Part shown: piece after piece, positions 31,597 to 39,919 of the stretch | Numbering within the stretch: position 1 is the first letter of the stretch | Layout: every line of letters starts with the position of its first letter | Assembly (NCBI RefSeq): GCF_004114795.1 | Contig: NZ_CP035311.1 | Coordinates: 248,001-312,000, forward strand | Length of the DNA stretch: 64,000 nucleotides | DNA from: Janthinobacterium sp. 17J80-10 | GTDB taxonomy: Bacteria > Pseudomonadota > Gammaproteobacteria > Burkholderiales > Burkholderiaceae_D | Direction: 5' to 3' | Notes under the pieces: generated by a model | What the model was told of the DNA's origin: nothing | The model's database searches: none | What the model saw: the letters and a program-made list of their open reading frames with translations, nothing else | Translations under genes and position numbers: made by a program

Positions 31597-31803
31597 ATGT
31601 CGATTTTTGCACTTGTTCAACTGGGCCAAAAGACAGATTCCGTCATGGCCGGTTCAATCGATACATTGTCGTTGTTGATGCTGTGCTTTGGTTTGCTGGG
31701 TATTGTCGTCACCCTGGTGATGGCATTGAAGTCCAGGCAAACACGACAATCCACGCAAAAATCGCCTGCCGGGCGCGCGCAATTCCACCTGCGCACCGAG
31801 TAG
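31597..31803 (+). CDS. Small single-pass membrane protein, unknown function
   Basis: A 68-residue reading frame. It has a hydrophobic helix about residues 22-43 (DTLSLLMLCFGLLGIVVTLVM) and a basic, Gln/Ser-rich C-terminus. The frame opens with ATG after a weak GAAAG. It is divergent from the LysR gene and ends 3 bases before a convergent gene. I do not recognise a family; it could be a chance frame, but the clean membrane segment followed by positive charges favours a real protein. Confidence 0.45.
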   Translation: MSIFALVQLGQKTDSVMAGSIDTLSLLMLCFGLLGIVVTLVMALKSRQTRQSTQKSPAGRAQFHLRTE

Positions 31804-31806
31804 CCC

Positions 31807-32244
31807 TTAATCCCGTCCCAAGCCATCGAGCAGCATTTGCGTATCCACGATGCGCGCGCTGCCTCGCTGCCTCGCGATGTCCCGCTCGAACCAGCGTTGG
31901 ACGACATAAGGTCCGAAGCCGGTTGATTCGCGTATCGCGAATTGAAAAACAGCATCCCATTCCCGATCCTGCGGCATCACCCAGACCACCTGCTGCCCGG
32001 CATCGTCCATGATGCCGGCATGGCGCAAATGGCTGCGGATGCGCGTGGCGCGCTGTTCCGGCGTGCCGCCGAACTGACCCGTTGCATCAGGTAATGGCAA
32101 TACAGCGGGAACCCGCCTTTCGATCAAAAGGACAGCGCCGGTCCTGAACTTCGCCCAGGGGCCGAGCAAGCTTTGTTCGACCAGGCGGCGCTCGTCATCG
32201 GACAGGGGATCGTCCAGGTAATAGCAAGACAGTATTCGTGCCAT
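31807..32244 (-). CDS. Conserved-looking hypothetical protein
   Basis: About 145 residues (MARILSCYYLDDPLSDDERR...), soluble, mixed charge, no signal peptide. It includes PEQRATRIRSHLRHAG and QQVVWVMPQDREWDAVFQ. No domain is recognised. I start at 32244 rather than the ATG two codons upstream because both are possible and neither is supported by a strong ribosome-binding site. It lies between two small genes, upstream of nothing obviously related. Confidence 0.6.
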   Translation of the reverse strand: MARILSCYYLDDPLSDDERRLVEQSLLGPWAKFRTGAVLLIERRVPAVLPLPDATGQFGGTPEQRATRIRSHLRHAGIMDDAGQQVVWVMPQDREWDAVFQFAIRESTGFGPYVVQRWFERDIARQRGSARIVDTQMLLDGLGRD

Positions 32245-32276
32245 AGACACATAATACGCCTGGCAGGGGCAAAAGA

Positions 32277-32513
32277 TTACTTGCGCCGCTTTTTCCAGTT
32301 GTAATTTGGCTTAGGGTCGGCTGCACCGGCATGCCCGACGTGATGCGGGTTTTCCGAGCACATGGTGATGAAGCGAACGGCTTCGCCGGCACGATGGCGG
32401 ATACGCAGCTGTTCCATGAAGTGCAAGGCCGCGCCCATCTGGCTGGTGTCGAAGGATTGTGCCCGGGCAAGCGGCACATCCTCTTTATATTCCGTCCAAT
32501 ACACCATGTACAT
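32277..32513 (-). CDS. Small hypothetical protein
   Basis: A 78-residue soluble protein beginning MYMVYWTEYKED with a basic C-terminus (NYNWKKRRK). It lies 14 bases after the fmt stop on the same strand and so may be co-transcribed with fmt. The mid part FITMCSENPHHVGHAG contains several His and Cys but no known motif. Function unknown. Confidence 0.6.
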   Translation of the reverse strand: MYMVYWTEYKEDVPLARAQSFDTSQMGAALHFMEQLRIRHRAGEAVRFITMCSENPHHVGHAGAADPKPNYNWKKRRK

Positions 32514-32526
32514 GGTTCAATCCTGA

Positions 32527-33480
32527 TTACGTCTGGAAACTACCGCCCGCCAGGGCAAAGCCTTGCAAGAATTCCCGCGCAGCCAGGCGCTTGCCGCCGG
32601 GTTTTTGCAATTGCGTGACGCGCACGGCACCGCTGCCGCAGGCAATCACCACGCCATCCGCATCGGCCTTCAAGACTTGGCCCGGCGCGGCATTGCCATT
32701 TTCGGCAAGCGCATCCGCATGCCAGAGTTTGACGGCAACGTCATTGAACAAAGCGGACGCGCCGGGAAACGGATTGAATGCCCGGATCTTGCGCGCTACC
32801 TCAATGGCGGATTGGGACAAGTCCAGCAAGGCTTCTTCCTTGGTGATTTTGGCGGCGTAAGTCACACCCGCCTCCGGTTGTGGTGTTGCCGGCAAAGTGC
32901 CTTTATCCAGCTGGGCCAGCGCATCCACGATCATGTCGGCGCCGAGTGCCGCGAGCTTGTCATGCAGGGTGCCGGTGGTGTCGTCAATTGCGATGGGTAC
33001 GCTTTGCATGGCCAGCATCGGCCCGGTATCCAGGCCTTCTTCCATTTGCATGATGGTCACGCCTGTTTCGGCATCGCCCGCTTCGATGGCGCGATGGATG
33101 GGCGCGGCACCGCGCCAGCGCGGCAACAGCGACGCATGGATATTGATGCAGCCGAGTTTCGGGATATCCAGCACCGAGCGCGGCAGGATCAAGCCGTAGG
33201 CCGCTACCACCATCACATCGGCATCGACGGAATGCAGCAAGTCATGGGCTTCGCGCGCCACATCCGGATGCTTGCCATCGAGCCTGAGGGATACCGGCTG
33301 TGCTACCGGCAGATGGTGGGCCAGCGCGAACTGCTTGACGGGAGACGCTTGCAACTGCATGCCGCGTCCGGCGGGGCGGTCGGGCTGGGTCAGGACGAGG
33401 ACGATGTCATGGCCGGCGGCGTGCATGGCTTGCAGGGCGACAGCGGCAAATTCGGGGGTACCGGCGTAGATGATTTTCAT
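32527..33480 (-). CDS. fmt: Methionyl-tRNA formyltransferase
   Basis: A 317-residue enzyme that formylates initiator Met-tRNA with 10-formyltetrahydrofolate. It has [16 protein letters not shown] at the start, the formyl-donor site [36 protein letters not shown], and a C-terminal OB-like domain. The frame is open to 33546, but the family start is the ATG at 33480. Its frequent partner def lies at 42729-43265 in the same direction, about 9 kb away, with accessory genes between. Confidence 0.97.
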   Translation of the reverse strand: MKIIYAGTPEFAAVALQAMHAAGHDIVLVLTQPDRPAGRGMQLQASPVKQFALAHHLPVAQPVSLRLDGKHPDVAREAHDLLHSVDADVMVVAAYGLILPRSVLDIPKLGCINIHASLLPRWRGAAPIHRAIEAGDAETGVTIMQMEEGLDTGPMLAMQSVPIAIDDTTGTLHDKLAALGADMIVDALAQLDKGTLPATPQPEAGVTYAAKITKEEALLDLSQSAIEVARKIRAFNPFPGASALFNDVAVKLWHADALAENGNAAPGQVLKADADGVVIACGSGAVRVTQLQKPGGKRLAAREFLQGFALAGGSFQT

Positions 33481-33596
33481 AGACGAGATTGTATTACGGG
33501 CTGCTGGGGATGCGTTTGTTGCCAAGGAGATAAAACGCCCATACACTGATGGTAATGCAGGGAAGTGAGCCTGTAGGTAATGGGTGCTAATAGGGA

Positions 33597-33710
33597 TCCG
33601 TATAAGTCAATGCTGATTAGCAAGACCAAGAGATGCGGGGCTTATAGGCGATTTTTTGGAGTGCATACCGGACGTTTGCCGTGCAGACCGGCAGATCTGT
33701 CCGTATAAGT
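33597..33710. repeat. 11-bp direct repeats upstream of the first cassette-like gene
   Basis: TCCGTATAAGT occurs at 33597-33607 and 33700-33710, in a 249-base gap between fmt and the gene at 33730. GTTAGGG, one base off the integron core GTTRRRY, lies at 33715-33721. Could belong to an insertion boundary; meaning uncertain. Confidence 0.5.
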
Positions 33711-33729
33711 ACCAGTTAGGGAGATTAAA

Positions 33730-34050
33730 GTGCGCGCGGCGCCAAATTATAAGAAAAAAGTGATTTCTCTTTTTGTACGTGCCATCACTCAAGAAGAGAA
33801 CGAGCTCCGTAAATGGTCAAGGAACACAAAGCTCTGCAATTTCGTGGGAGTGCTGTTGATTTTTGCCGCAATCCTTGAGTCGATTGAGCCGCATTGGCCT
33901 ATTTGGGGAATTACGCTTATTGGAATTGTCGGTGGGTTCTCGCTTGGTTTAGGGATATTGTTTTCGACATCGGTGTTGCAATGGCCAATCATTAGGCCGT
34001 TTCTAAAAGAAGACCAAATATTGAACGCAAATGATGAAGCACATCCCTAA
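33730..34050 (+). CDS. Small membrane protein, cassette-like gene
   Basis: A 106-residue protein started by GTG behind GGGAG. It has two adjacent hydrophobic segments (NFVGVLLIFAAILESI and IWGITLIGIVGGFSLGLGIL) between a basic N-terminus and an acidic end. Base composition is visibly more AT-rich than in flanking housekeeping genes. The TAA stop lies at the beginning of an attC-like element, as in many integron cassettes. No family recognised. Confidence 0.65.
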   Translation: MRAAPNYKKKVISLFVRAITQEENELRKWSRNTKLCNFVGVLLIFAAILESIEPHWPIWGITLIGIVGGFSLGLGILFSTSVLQWPIIRPFLKEDQILNANDEAHP

Positions 34051-34055
34051 CTCGT

Positions 34056-34119
34056 CGCTGAACTCGGACACGCGACATAAAGTTGCCGCTTCGCGGCCAC
34101 TGTCGCGTGCCTGTTAGCG
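34056..34119 (+). repeat. attC-like site 1
   Basis: An imperfect palindrome: CGCTGAAC at the left (34056-34063) pairs with GTTAGCG at the right (34113-34119) leaving one extra base; the inner arms CACGCGACA (34069-34077) and TGTCGCGTG (34101-34109) pair perfectly; a central GCCG/CGGC hairpin closes it. Layout is as in integron attC sites, although GTTAGCG departs from GTTRRRY. Confidence 0.5.
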
Positions 34120-34148
34120 CGGCGTAGGCAACAAATAAAGTGCACTGA

Positions 34149-34634
34149 ATGTCGCACCTAGAAAATCTGATTGCCGAGTACTACGATTGGTCAGGCTACT
34201 TAGTAAAGAGAAATCTGAAAGTTGGCAAGCTTTCTCATGGTGGATGGGAGATGGAGCTTGATGTCATTGCTTTTCATCCAACCACAAAGCATCTCGTTCA
34301 TGTTGAGCCGTCGATTGATGCTCACTCTTGGGATACGCGTGAGAGTCGGTTTGCCAAAAAGTTTAAGTCAGGTGAAAAATACATGTTTACAAACGTGTTC
34401 CCTTGGCTTGATCCATCGACCCCTGTTGAGAGAATCGCTGTCCTCGTCTCCCACCCTCAAGGACGGGATGAGCTATGCGGTGCAAAGATCTTATCGATAG
34501 ACGAATTCATGGCCATGGTGAGAGAAAAGGTCGGTAGCTGCGGAAAGATGGCCAAAAACGCGATTCCTGAGCAATACCCATTATTGCGAACGATTCAACT
34601 AACGACGCAGGGTTACTACAAATACATAGAATAG
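34149..34634 (+). CDS. Hypothetical protein, possible degenerate PD-(D/E)XK-like fold; cassette-like gene
   Basis: A 161-residue protein. GWEMELDVIAFHPTTKHLVHVEPS has the spacing of a restriction-endonuclease-like core (Asp, then hydrophobic strand, then Glu-x-x), but the usual lysine is serine, so the fold and any activity are guesses. It is AT-richer than its neighbours, is flanked by two attC-like sites and is read in the same direction as the preceding cassette-like gene. No close family recognised. Confidence 0.65.
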   Translation: MSHLENLIAEYYDWSGYLVKRNLKVGKLSHGGWEMELDVIAFHPTTKHLVHVEPSIDAHSWDTRESRFAKKFKSGEKYMFTNVFPWLDPSTPVERIAVLVSHPQGRDELCGAKILSIDEFMAMVREKVGSCGKMAKNAIPEQYPLLRTIQLTTQGYYKYIE

Positions 34635-34667
34635 CGAGCGTATGCTGTTTTATGAGAGGGTAGTGCT

Positions 34668-34724
34668 ACCTAACTCGTTATACGACATAGTCCACGTCTA
34701 CCGCCGGTCAACGCAGCGTTAAAT
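34668..34724 (+). repeat. attC-like site 2
   Basis: Begins with ACCTAAC (34668-34674, perfect RYYYAAC) and ends with GTTAAAT (34718-34724, perfect GTTRRRY), 57 bases in all, 34 bases after the stop of the preceding gene. The inner stem is weak. Confidence 0.45.
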
Positions 34725-34741
34725 ATTAAAAAGAGGCATCA

Positions 34742-35371
34742 ATGAACTTCGGAATTCTGATATTTCCAAAAGTTGAAGAACTGGACTTCATCGGCCCCTG
34801 GGAGATGCTTTCATTGTGGCGCAAATATGCGAACGGGCCAGAAAACTGTTTCGTGATCGCCCAGTCAGAAAGCCCTGTCATATGTTCCAAGGGACTGTCA
34901 GTTAATCCCCATAAATCGTTTAGTAACTCCCCACAACTTGATTACCTTCTGGTACCGGGCGGCGAAGGCACGCGTGACGAAGTCGATAACCCTGCGCTTG
35001 TTGAATTTATCAAGGAGCAGGCAAGGCATTGCAAATCTGTGCTTTCAGTTTGCACCGGCTCTTTTCTGTTGCATAAGGCCGGTTTACTTTCAGGGAAAAA
35101 GGCGACAACGCACTGGGGCTCGCTCGGGCGGCTGCGCGAACTCGGTGATGTGGAAGTGGTAGAGAAGCGCTATGTGCAGGATCAGGCAATATGGACATCG
35201 GCTGGCGTGTCAGCTGGGACCGACATGATGCTGGCCTTTATCGCCGCCGAAGCTGGCGAAGAAACTGCCGGCAAGGTGCAATGCGCAGCGGAATACTATC
35301 CGGATGCAAATCATTACAGCAGCTTCGCAAAGCATCCCAATGCACCGGCGTATCTCAGGGATGAGATTTAA
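34742..35371 (+). CDS. DJ-1/PfpI-family protein (isonitrile hydratase-like)
   Basis: A 209-residue protein of the class I glutamine amidotransferase-like fold. The nucleophile elbow is SVCTGSFLLHKAGLL with the cysteine, preceded by DYLLVPGGEGTRDEV and followed by TTHW. This resembles InhA isonitrile hydratases and the N-terminal half of GlxA-type regulators, but no AraC domain follows. AAAGAGG precedes the ATG. It overlaps the next gene by 11 bases. Confidence 0.8.
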   Translation: MNFGILIFPKVEELDFIGPWEMLSLWRKYANGPENCFVIAQSESPVICSKGLSVNPHKSFSNSPQLDYLLVPGGEGTRDEVDNPALVEFIKEQARHCKSVLSVCTGSFLLHKAGLLSGKKATTHWGSLGRLRELGDVEVVEKRYVQDQAIWTSAGVSAGTDMMLAFIAAEAGEETAGKVQCAAEYYPDANHYSSFAKHPNAPAYLRDEI

Positions 35372-35960
35372 GCCTACTGAACAAATGCACGCCTACCTAT
35401 CCTCCAGCCCCTACATCGATTCCGACCATCCCGATGTCGCCAAAATGGCGGCCGACCTGGTACGTGATTGCGCATCAGAAGAAGAACGCGTCAAGGCATG
35501 CTTCGCGTTCGTGCGCGACTCAATCAAACACAGCTGGGATTACAAGCTCAATCCCGTCACTTGCAAAGCGTCCGATGTTTTAAAACACGGCACAGGCTAT
35601 TGTTACGCCAAGAGCCACTTGCTTGCGGCATTGCTGAGGGCAATCGGCATACCCGCCGGTCTCTGCTACCAGCGCCTGTCGGTCGGCGATGAGGGTGGCC
35701 CGTATTGTCTGCACGGCTTGAATGCCGTGTACCTGCAGCGTTACGGCTGGTACCGGCTCGACGCAAGAGGAAACAAGGCCACCGTGAATGCCCAGTTCAC
35801 CCCGCCCCTGGAACAGTTGGCCTTTACAATCAAGGATAAGAACGAACGGGATTTGCCGGAGATCTGGGCCGAGCCATTGCCGCTGGTTGTCGCGGCGCTG
35901 ACATCGCATGCGTCGGTCGAAGCCGTTGCCGCAAATCTCCCGGACATCGAGTTGGTCTAA
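35361..35960 (+). CDS. Transglutaminase-like domain protein
   Basis: About 199 residues with a papain-like transglutaminase core: the cysteine in KHGTGYCYAKSHLLAALL, the histidine in YCLHGLNAVYL and the aspartate in WYRLDARG, in the order Cys-His-Asp. Proteins of this group are predicted peptidases or amidases. The ATG at 35361 overlaps the preceding stop; an alternative ATG lies at 35385. The overlap suggests co-translation with the DJ-1 family gene. Substrate unknown. Confidence 0.8.
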   Translation: MRFKPTEQMHAYLSSSPYIDSDHPDVAKMAADLVRDCASEEERVKACFAFVRDSIKHSWDYKLNPVTCKASDVLKHGTGYCYAKSHLLAALLRAIGIPAGLCYQRLSVGDEGGPYCLHGLNAVYLQRYGWYRLDARGNKATVNAQFTPPLEQLAFTIKDKNERDLPEIWAEPLPLVVAALTSHASVEAVAANLPDIELV

Positions 35961-35969
35961 TAAAAAAGC

Positions 35970-36809
35970 TCAGCTTGCATTGAGAAAATCGAGGATGACG
36001 TCGATCTGGTCGCCCGTCATCAGCGGCGGGGCATGGCCGATCCCGGCAAACACATGCGACCTGGCGTTGGGATTGCGTTCCACCATTTCTTCCAGCGTCT
36101 CCTGGGTCAAAATGGCCGACTCGCCGCCGCGTAGTATCAAGATGGGGATATCGATTTTCTCCCACAAATCCCAGATCGAATAATCCCCCCCGCGGCGGAA
36201 ATATTCCCGTACGCGCGGGTCATATGCAAGCCTCAGGTCACCCTCCTCGGTCAGTTGGGAACCGATGCGCGCGAGGTGGCGCCACTGTTCATTCGTTAAG
36301 TTACCGAATTTCGGATACAGCTTGCGCAACTGCTCCTCGACTTCGGCAATCGTTTTATAGCGCTCGTCCTTGCCGATGTATTCGCCGATCGCGGTAATCG
36401 CCGCGGAGGCAATGAACGGCCCGACATCGTTGAGCACGAGGCGCTTCAACGGCGTATTTTTATGCGTGGCGAGGTGAATGCCGATCAGCCCGCCCATCGA
36501 CGTGCCGACCCAGTTGATCTCGCTCTCCAATCCGATATGGGAAAGCAGCGTGGCGTTATCGGCGACGTACTGGTCGAACCAGTAGAGTGACGGGTCAATC
36601 CAGTCGCTCTTGCCGCGGCCAATCGAATCCGGGCAGATGATGCGGTAGTGGTCTTCGGCGGCTTTGGCAAACCAGTCGAAATACCGGCCATTCAGGGTGA
36701 GGCCATGGGCACAAACGATCGTGTTCTTGTTTAACGGGTCACCCCATTCGGCATACGCCACCTTGTGGAAACCGTCGCTATGCTTACTCAGAAATTGTCT
36801 TTGCCGCAT
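35970..36809 (-). CDS. Alpha/beta hydrolase
   Basis: A 279-residue hydrolase with the oxyanion region VCAHGLTLNG, the nucleophile in VGTSMGGLIG, and the final histidine in GIGHAPPLM. It is clearly related over its length to the hydrolase at 54829-55665 (shared IGRGKSDW/IGRGYSEW, GTSMGG, VLND.GP, GHAP). No signal peptide, so probably cytoplasmic. The convergent transglutaminase-like gene ends 10 bases away. Substrate unknown. Confidence 0.85.
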   Translation of the reverse strand: MRQRQFLSKHSDGFHKVAYAEWGDPLNKNTIVCAHGLTLNGRYFDWFAKAAEDHYRIICPDSIGRGKSDWIDPSLYWFDQYVADNATLLSHIGLESEINWVGTSMGGLIGIHLATHKNTPLKRLVLNDVGPFIASAAITAIGEYIGKDERYKTIAEVEEQLRKLYPKFGNLTNEQWRHLARIGSQLTEEGDLRLAYDPRVREYFRRGGDYSIWDLWEKIDIPILILRGGESAILTQETLEEMVERNPNARSHVFAGIGHAPPLMTGDQIDVILDFLNAS

Positions 36810-37126
36810 ATTGCTTCCCTTCCTGTCCCGTTAGCCCAATGGTCATTGGCGGATCTGATGCAATTGCCGTACGCAAATTTATTCTATGGCATACAGTGAA
36901 TGGAACTTGAGCACGAAATGAGAAGGTGTTGCGGAAGGAGTACGAAATTTACATAGGTTTGCAATGTCGAGGCGGGGCGGGGAATAAATGCATAATTGAC
37001 AACAAGATTCTTCCGTGGCAGCATACTTCACCACTCTCTGCGCATTGCACCAATATCCCCAACGTTAGCCGCAACCATGCAGTGCCGCTCTTGGGGACAT
37101 TCTTGACTCTACTTTTGGGGAATCAA
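36810..37126. other. Intergenic region upstream of two divergent genes
   Basis: A 317-base gap between the leftward hydrolase and the rightward depolymerase-like gene. It is moderately AT-rich and should hold both promoters. A TTG-initiated frame in phase with the depolymerase runs from 36926, but its first 67 codons look non-coding. I find no convincing hairpin or operator. Confidence 0.5.
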
Positions 37127-38416
37127 ATGCACGCCTCTGCGTCTTGGCTACTCCGGTTGCTATCCGTTATGTTCATAGCCTTGCTGAGCGGATCCGCATT
37201 CGCTGCGCCTCTATCCAGCTATAACGGCGACCCAAATCAAGTTACTGTGTCCGGAGTTTCCTCTGGCGGAGCAATGGCTGTCCAGACGCACGTTGCGTAT
37301 TCCGGCACGTTCAAGGGCGCCGCAATTTTTGCCGGCAATGCTTATTACTGCGCAGAAGGGAGTTTGGCTTTTGCGCTGACCCGCTGCATGGTAGCCCTGA
37401 GCGCAGCGCAAGTTCCTGTCGCAAGCCTGGTCAGCACCACCCGTTATTGGGCGATGCAAGGCTGGATCGACAATACAGCCAATTTGATTAACGCCAAAGT
37501 GTATTTGTTTAGTGGCGTGCTGGATCAGACGGTACGGCAACCGGCGATGGATGCACTGCGCGATTATTATTTGAATTTCGTTACACCTGCCAATGTCGTC
37601 TATAACAACCAGGTGATGGCAGGTCACAGTTGGGTCTCATTGCTGGGTCCTAATCTATGCGAGGTACAACAAAGCCCTTACATCAACAATTGCAATCTGG
37701 ATGTGCAACAGACTTTTCTGTCGCTGTTCTACGGTACCTTGCAGCCGAAACAGACAGGCCAGCTCTCCGGCCAATTCCTGGCAATCGATCAGGCCGAGTT
37801 TCTGGAGGATCGCAACCCTGTAGTGCATGGGCTCGATAACAATGCCTGGGTTTATGTGCCGGCCGCATGCAGCCGCGGGGAGCTATGCAAAGTGCATGTG
37901 GCCTACCATGGCTGCAACATGTCTTTTCAAAAAATTGGCGATCAGTTTGTGCGTAGGTCCGGCTTGAACGAATGGGCCGACACCAACAACCTCATTGTCT
38001 TGTATCCGCAAATATTTCCATCGCTGACAGAGCCGGTCAATGGACAAGGTTGCTGGGATTGGTGGGGCTATGACGACGCTGATTATGCGAAGAAGAGCGG
38101 GCGTCAGTTGCTGATGACGAAAAGAATGGTTGATCGCATCACGAGCGGCTATGCACCCGTCGCTGCGCCACAAAATGTCGCCATCGCCGCTACTTCGCCA
38201 TACGCCATCAAATTATCCTGGAACGCTGTCAGTGGCGCACGTGGCTACAATGTTTACCGTAATAACGTACTGGCAAACAGCAGCCCGCTCGTTAGCCCCA
38301 ATTATCGCGATAGTGGCTTAGCTGCAAATGCTACGTATGTTTATACGGTACGCGCAATTGCCTCCAATGGTAATCAGGGTCCGGCTTCAGAACCGGTCGT
38401 TGCCACTACACGCTGA
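37127..38416 (+). CDS. Secreted PHB-depolymerase-like esterase with fibronectin type III domain
   Basis: About 429 residues. Signal peptide MHASASWLLRLLSVMFIALL then cleavage after SAFA. The lipase box is GVSSGGAMAV; SGVLDQTV probably carries the aspartate; AYHGCNMS and GCWDWWGY are typical of PHB depolymerase-type esterases (COG3509). Residues about 345-429 form a fibronectin type III domain (LSWNAVSGARGYNVYRN), common in extracellular polymer hydrolases. ATG at 37127 follows GGGGA. Role: degradation of external polyester, inferred. Confidence 0.82.
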   Translation: MHASASWLLRLLSVMFIALLSGSAFAAPLSSYNGDPNQVTVSGVSSGGAMAVQTHVAYSGTFKGAAIFAGNAYYCAEGSLAFALTRCMVALSAAQVPVASLVSTTRYWAMQGWIDNTANLINAKVYLFSGVLDQTVRQPAMDALRDYYLNFVTPANVVYNNQVMAGHSWVSLLGPNLCEVQQSPYINNCNLDVQQTFLSLFYGTLQPKQTGQLSGQFLAIDQAEFLEDRNPVVHGLDNNAWVYVPAACSRGELCKVHVAYHGCNMSFQKIGDQFVRRSGLNEWADTNNLIVLYPQIFPSLTEPVNGQGCWDWWGYDDADYAKKSGRQLLMTKRMVDRITSGYAPVAAPQNVAIAATSPYAIKLSWNAVSGARGYNVYRNNVLANSSPLVSPNYRDSGLAANATYVYTVRAIASNGNQGPASEPVVATTR

Positions 38417-38457
38417 TTGCGACCTGTCGCCCACTTGAATGCATCATCAACACGCCC

Positions 38458-39045
38458 ATGGCCACGATCTCTGCGCTGTTGAAAGACGTCCGATCTTGCA
38501 CTCTCTGTGCCGAGCACTTGCCGCTTGGCCCGCGCCCTGTGCTGCAGTTTGACGCTGCTGCCCGCATTCTCATCGCCGGGCAGGCGCCCGGTCGCAAGGT
38601 CCACGAAACGGGCGTGCCCTTCAATGACGCAAGTGGCGATCGCCTACGTGACTGGCTGGGCTTGGCCCACGCGCAGTTCTATGACTCGAAACAGGTCGCC
38701 ATATTGCCGATGGGTTTTTGCTATCCGGGCACCGGCAAGTCCGGGGACTTGCCACCGCGTCCGGAATGCGCACCGGCATGGCGTGCCAGCTTGCTTGCGC
38801 AACTCAAGCAACTCAGACTGACCCTCGTCCTCGGCCAATACGCGCTCGCCTACCATTTGCCAGCCGAGCGCGGTTCGCTGACTGACATCGTCAGCAGGTT
38901 CCAAAACAACGGAGCGAACGTCATTCCACTGCCACATCCGAGCCCGCGCAACAATCTCTGGCTGGCGCGCAATCCATGGTTCGAGAAAGAACGTGTTCCC
39001 GCATTGCGGCAACACGTGAGAGACGCGCTGCAGGGTGACGGCTAA
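38458..39045 (+). CDS. Uracil-DNA glycosylase superfamily protein
   Basis: A 195-residue protein. Motif A reads IAGQAPGRKVHETGVPFNDASGDRLRDWLG, in the style of family 4/5 uracil-DNA glycosylases (GxAPG..., G.PF), and motif B is PLPHPSPRN. Two cysteines (CTLC) lie near the N-terminus as in iron-sulfur UDGs, but the remaining cluster cysteines are not obvious. Catalytic capacity is therefore uncertain. It overlaps the next reading frame only at an alternative start. Confidence 0.78.
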   Translation: MATISALLKDVRSCTLCAEHLPLGPRPVLQFDAAARILIAGQAPGRKVHETGVPFNDASGDRLRDWLGLAHAQFYDSKQVAILPMGFCYPGTGKSGDLPPRPECAPAWRASLLAQLKQLRLTLVLGQYALAYHLPAERGSLTDIVSRFQNNGANVIPLPHPSPRNNLWLARNPWFEKERVPALRQHVRDALQGDG

Positions 39046-39052
39046 AGGAATC

Positions 39053-39838
39053 ATGAAAAAAATAATCTGCGGTTTGGTCGTCGTGCTCGCAGTCTGTTTT
39101 GGCAATGCTCACGCAGCATGCGCGCGCAAGGCTTTGTCCGTCTATGGCCTTGAGCGCACCGGCATTGTCTGCGCACCGCCATCGGGCGCTATGCCGGCGC
39201 CGGCAGTGCTGGCCTTTCATGGACGCGGCGGCAGTGCAGAGGAAATGGCTGCAGGCACACGTTTGCACGTCGCCTGGCCCGAGGCATTGGTCGTGTACCT
39301 CGATGGATTGCCCGGCAACCCGGCCCCGTACGACCCCGAGGGATTGAAGCGGGGCTGGCAGATCAATATCGGCGACATGAATGATCGCGATGTCGGCTTG
39401 ACCGATGCCGCACTGGATGCCTTGGGACGGCATTACAACATCGACCGCCAAAGAGTATTCGCCGTCGGCCATTCCAATGGTGCACGCTTTGTCGGCATTT
39501 TATGGGCGCTGCGCAGCGATCGTTTTGCCGCAGTAGCTTTTTCTGCCGGGCAGGCGGACAAGCTGATCAAGGGCGTGGCGCCGCGTCCGGCATTCATGGG
39601 GATGGGACTTCACGATGACATGATCCCCTTTGACTGGCAGCGACAATCCATCAAGTATGCCGCGGCACGGTTTGGCATTGCTCCGAGCGAGGTCGAACGT
39701 CCCGGCATCAATTCGGCAAAAAGTCAGGACGGGATCGAACTGATGACCTTCATTCATCGCGGCGGCCACATCTGGCCCGCGGAACAAACGCGCTTAATCG
39801 TCGAATTTTTTAGGGGGAAAATGCTAAAACAAAATTGA
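39053..39838 (+). CDS. Secreted LpqC-like esterase (COG3509)
   Basis: A 261-residue protein with a signal peptide (MKKIICGLVVVLAVCFGNAH, cleavage after AHA). The triad is visible: serine in VGHSNGARF, aspartate in GLHDDMIPF, histidine in RGGHIWP. HGRGGSAEEMA forms the oxyanion region. The family includes feruloyl and polyhydroxybutyrate-oligomer esterases. AAAGGA precedes the ATG at 39053. With the depolymerase-like gene upstream, it could act on polyester or phenolic esters outside the cytoplasm. Confidence 0.82.
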   Translation: MKKIICGLVVVLAVCFGNAHAACARKALSVYGLERTGIVCAPPSGAMPAPAVLAFHGRGGSAEEMAAGTRLHVAWPEALVVYLDGLPGNPAPYDPEGLKRGWQINIGDMNDRDVGLTDAALDALGRHYNIDRQRVFAVGHSNGARFVGILWALRSDRFAAVAFSAGQADKLIKGVAPRPAFMGMGLHDDMIPFDWQRQSIKYAAARFGIAPSEVERPGINSAKSQDGIELMTFIHRGGHIWPAEQTRLIVEFFRGKMLKQN

Positions 39839-39919
39839 CCGCACGCCCGGCAAAAATACAGGCAAACCGTTCAACACTGACGTTCTCCACAAAAACATCA
39901 ACAAGGACTCGGATAAAAA

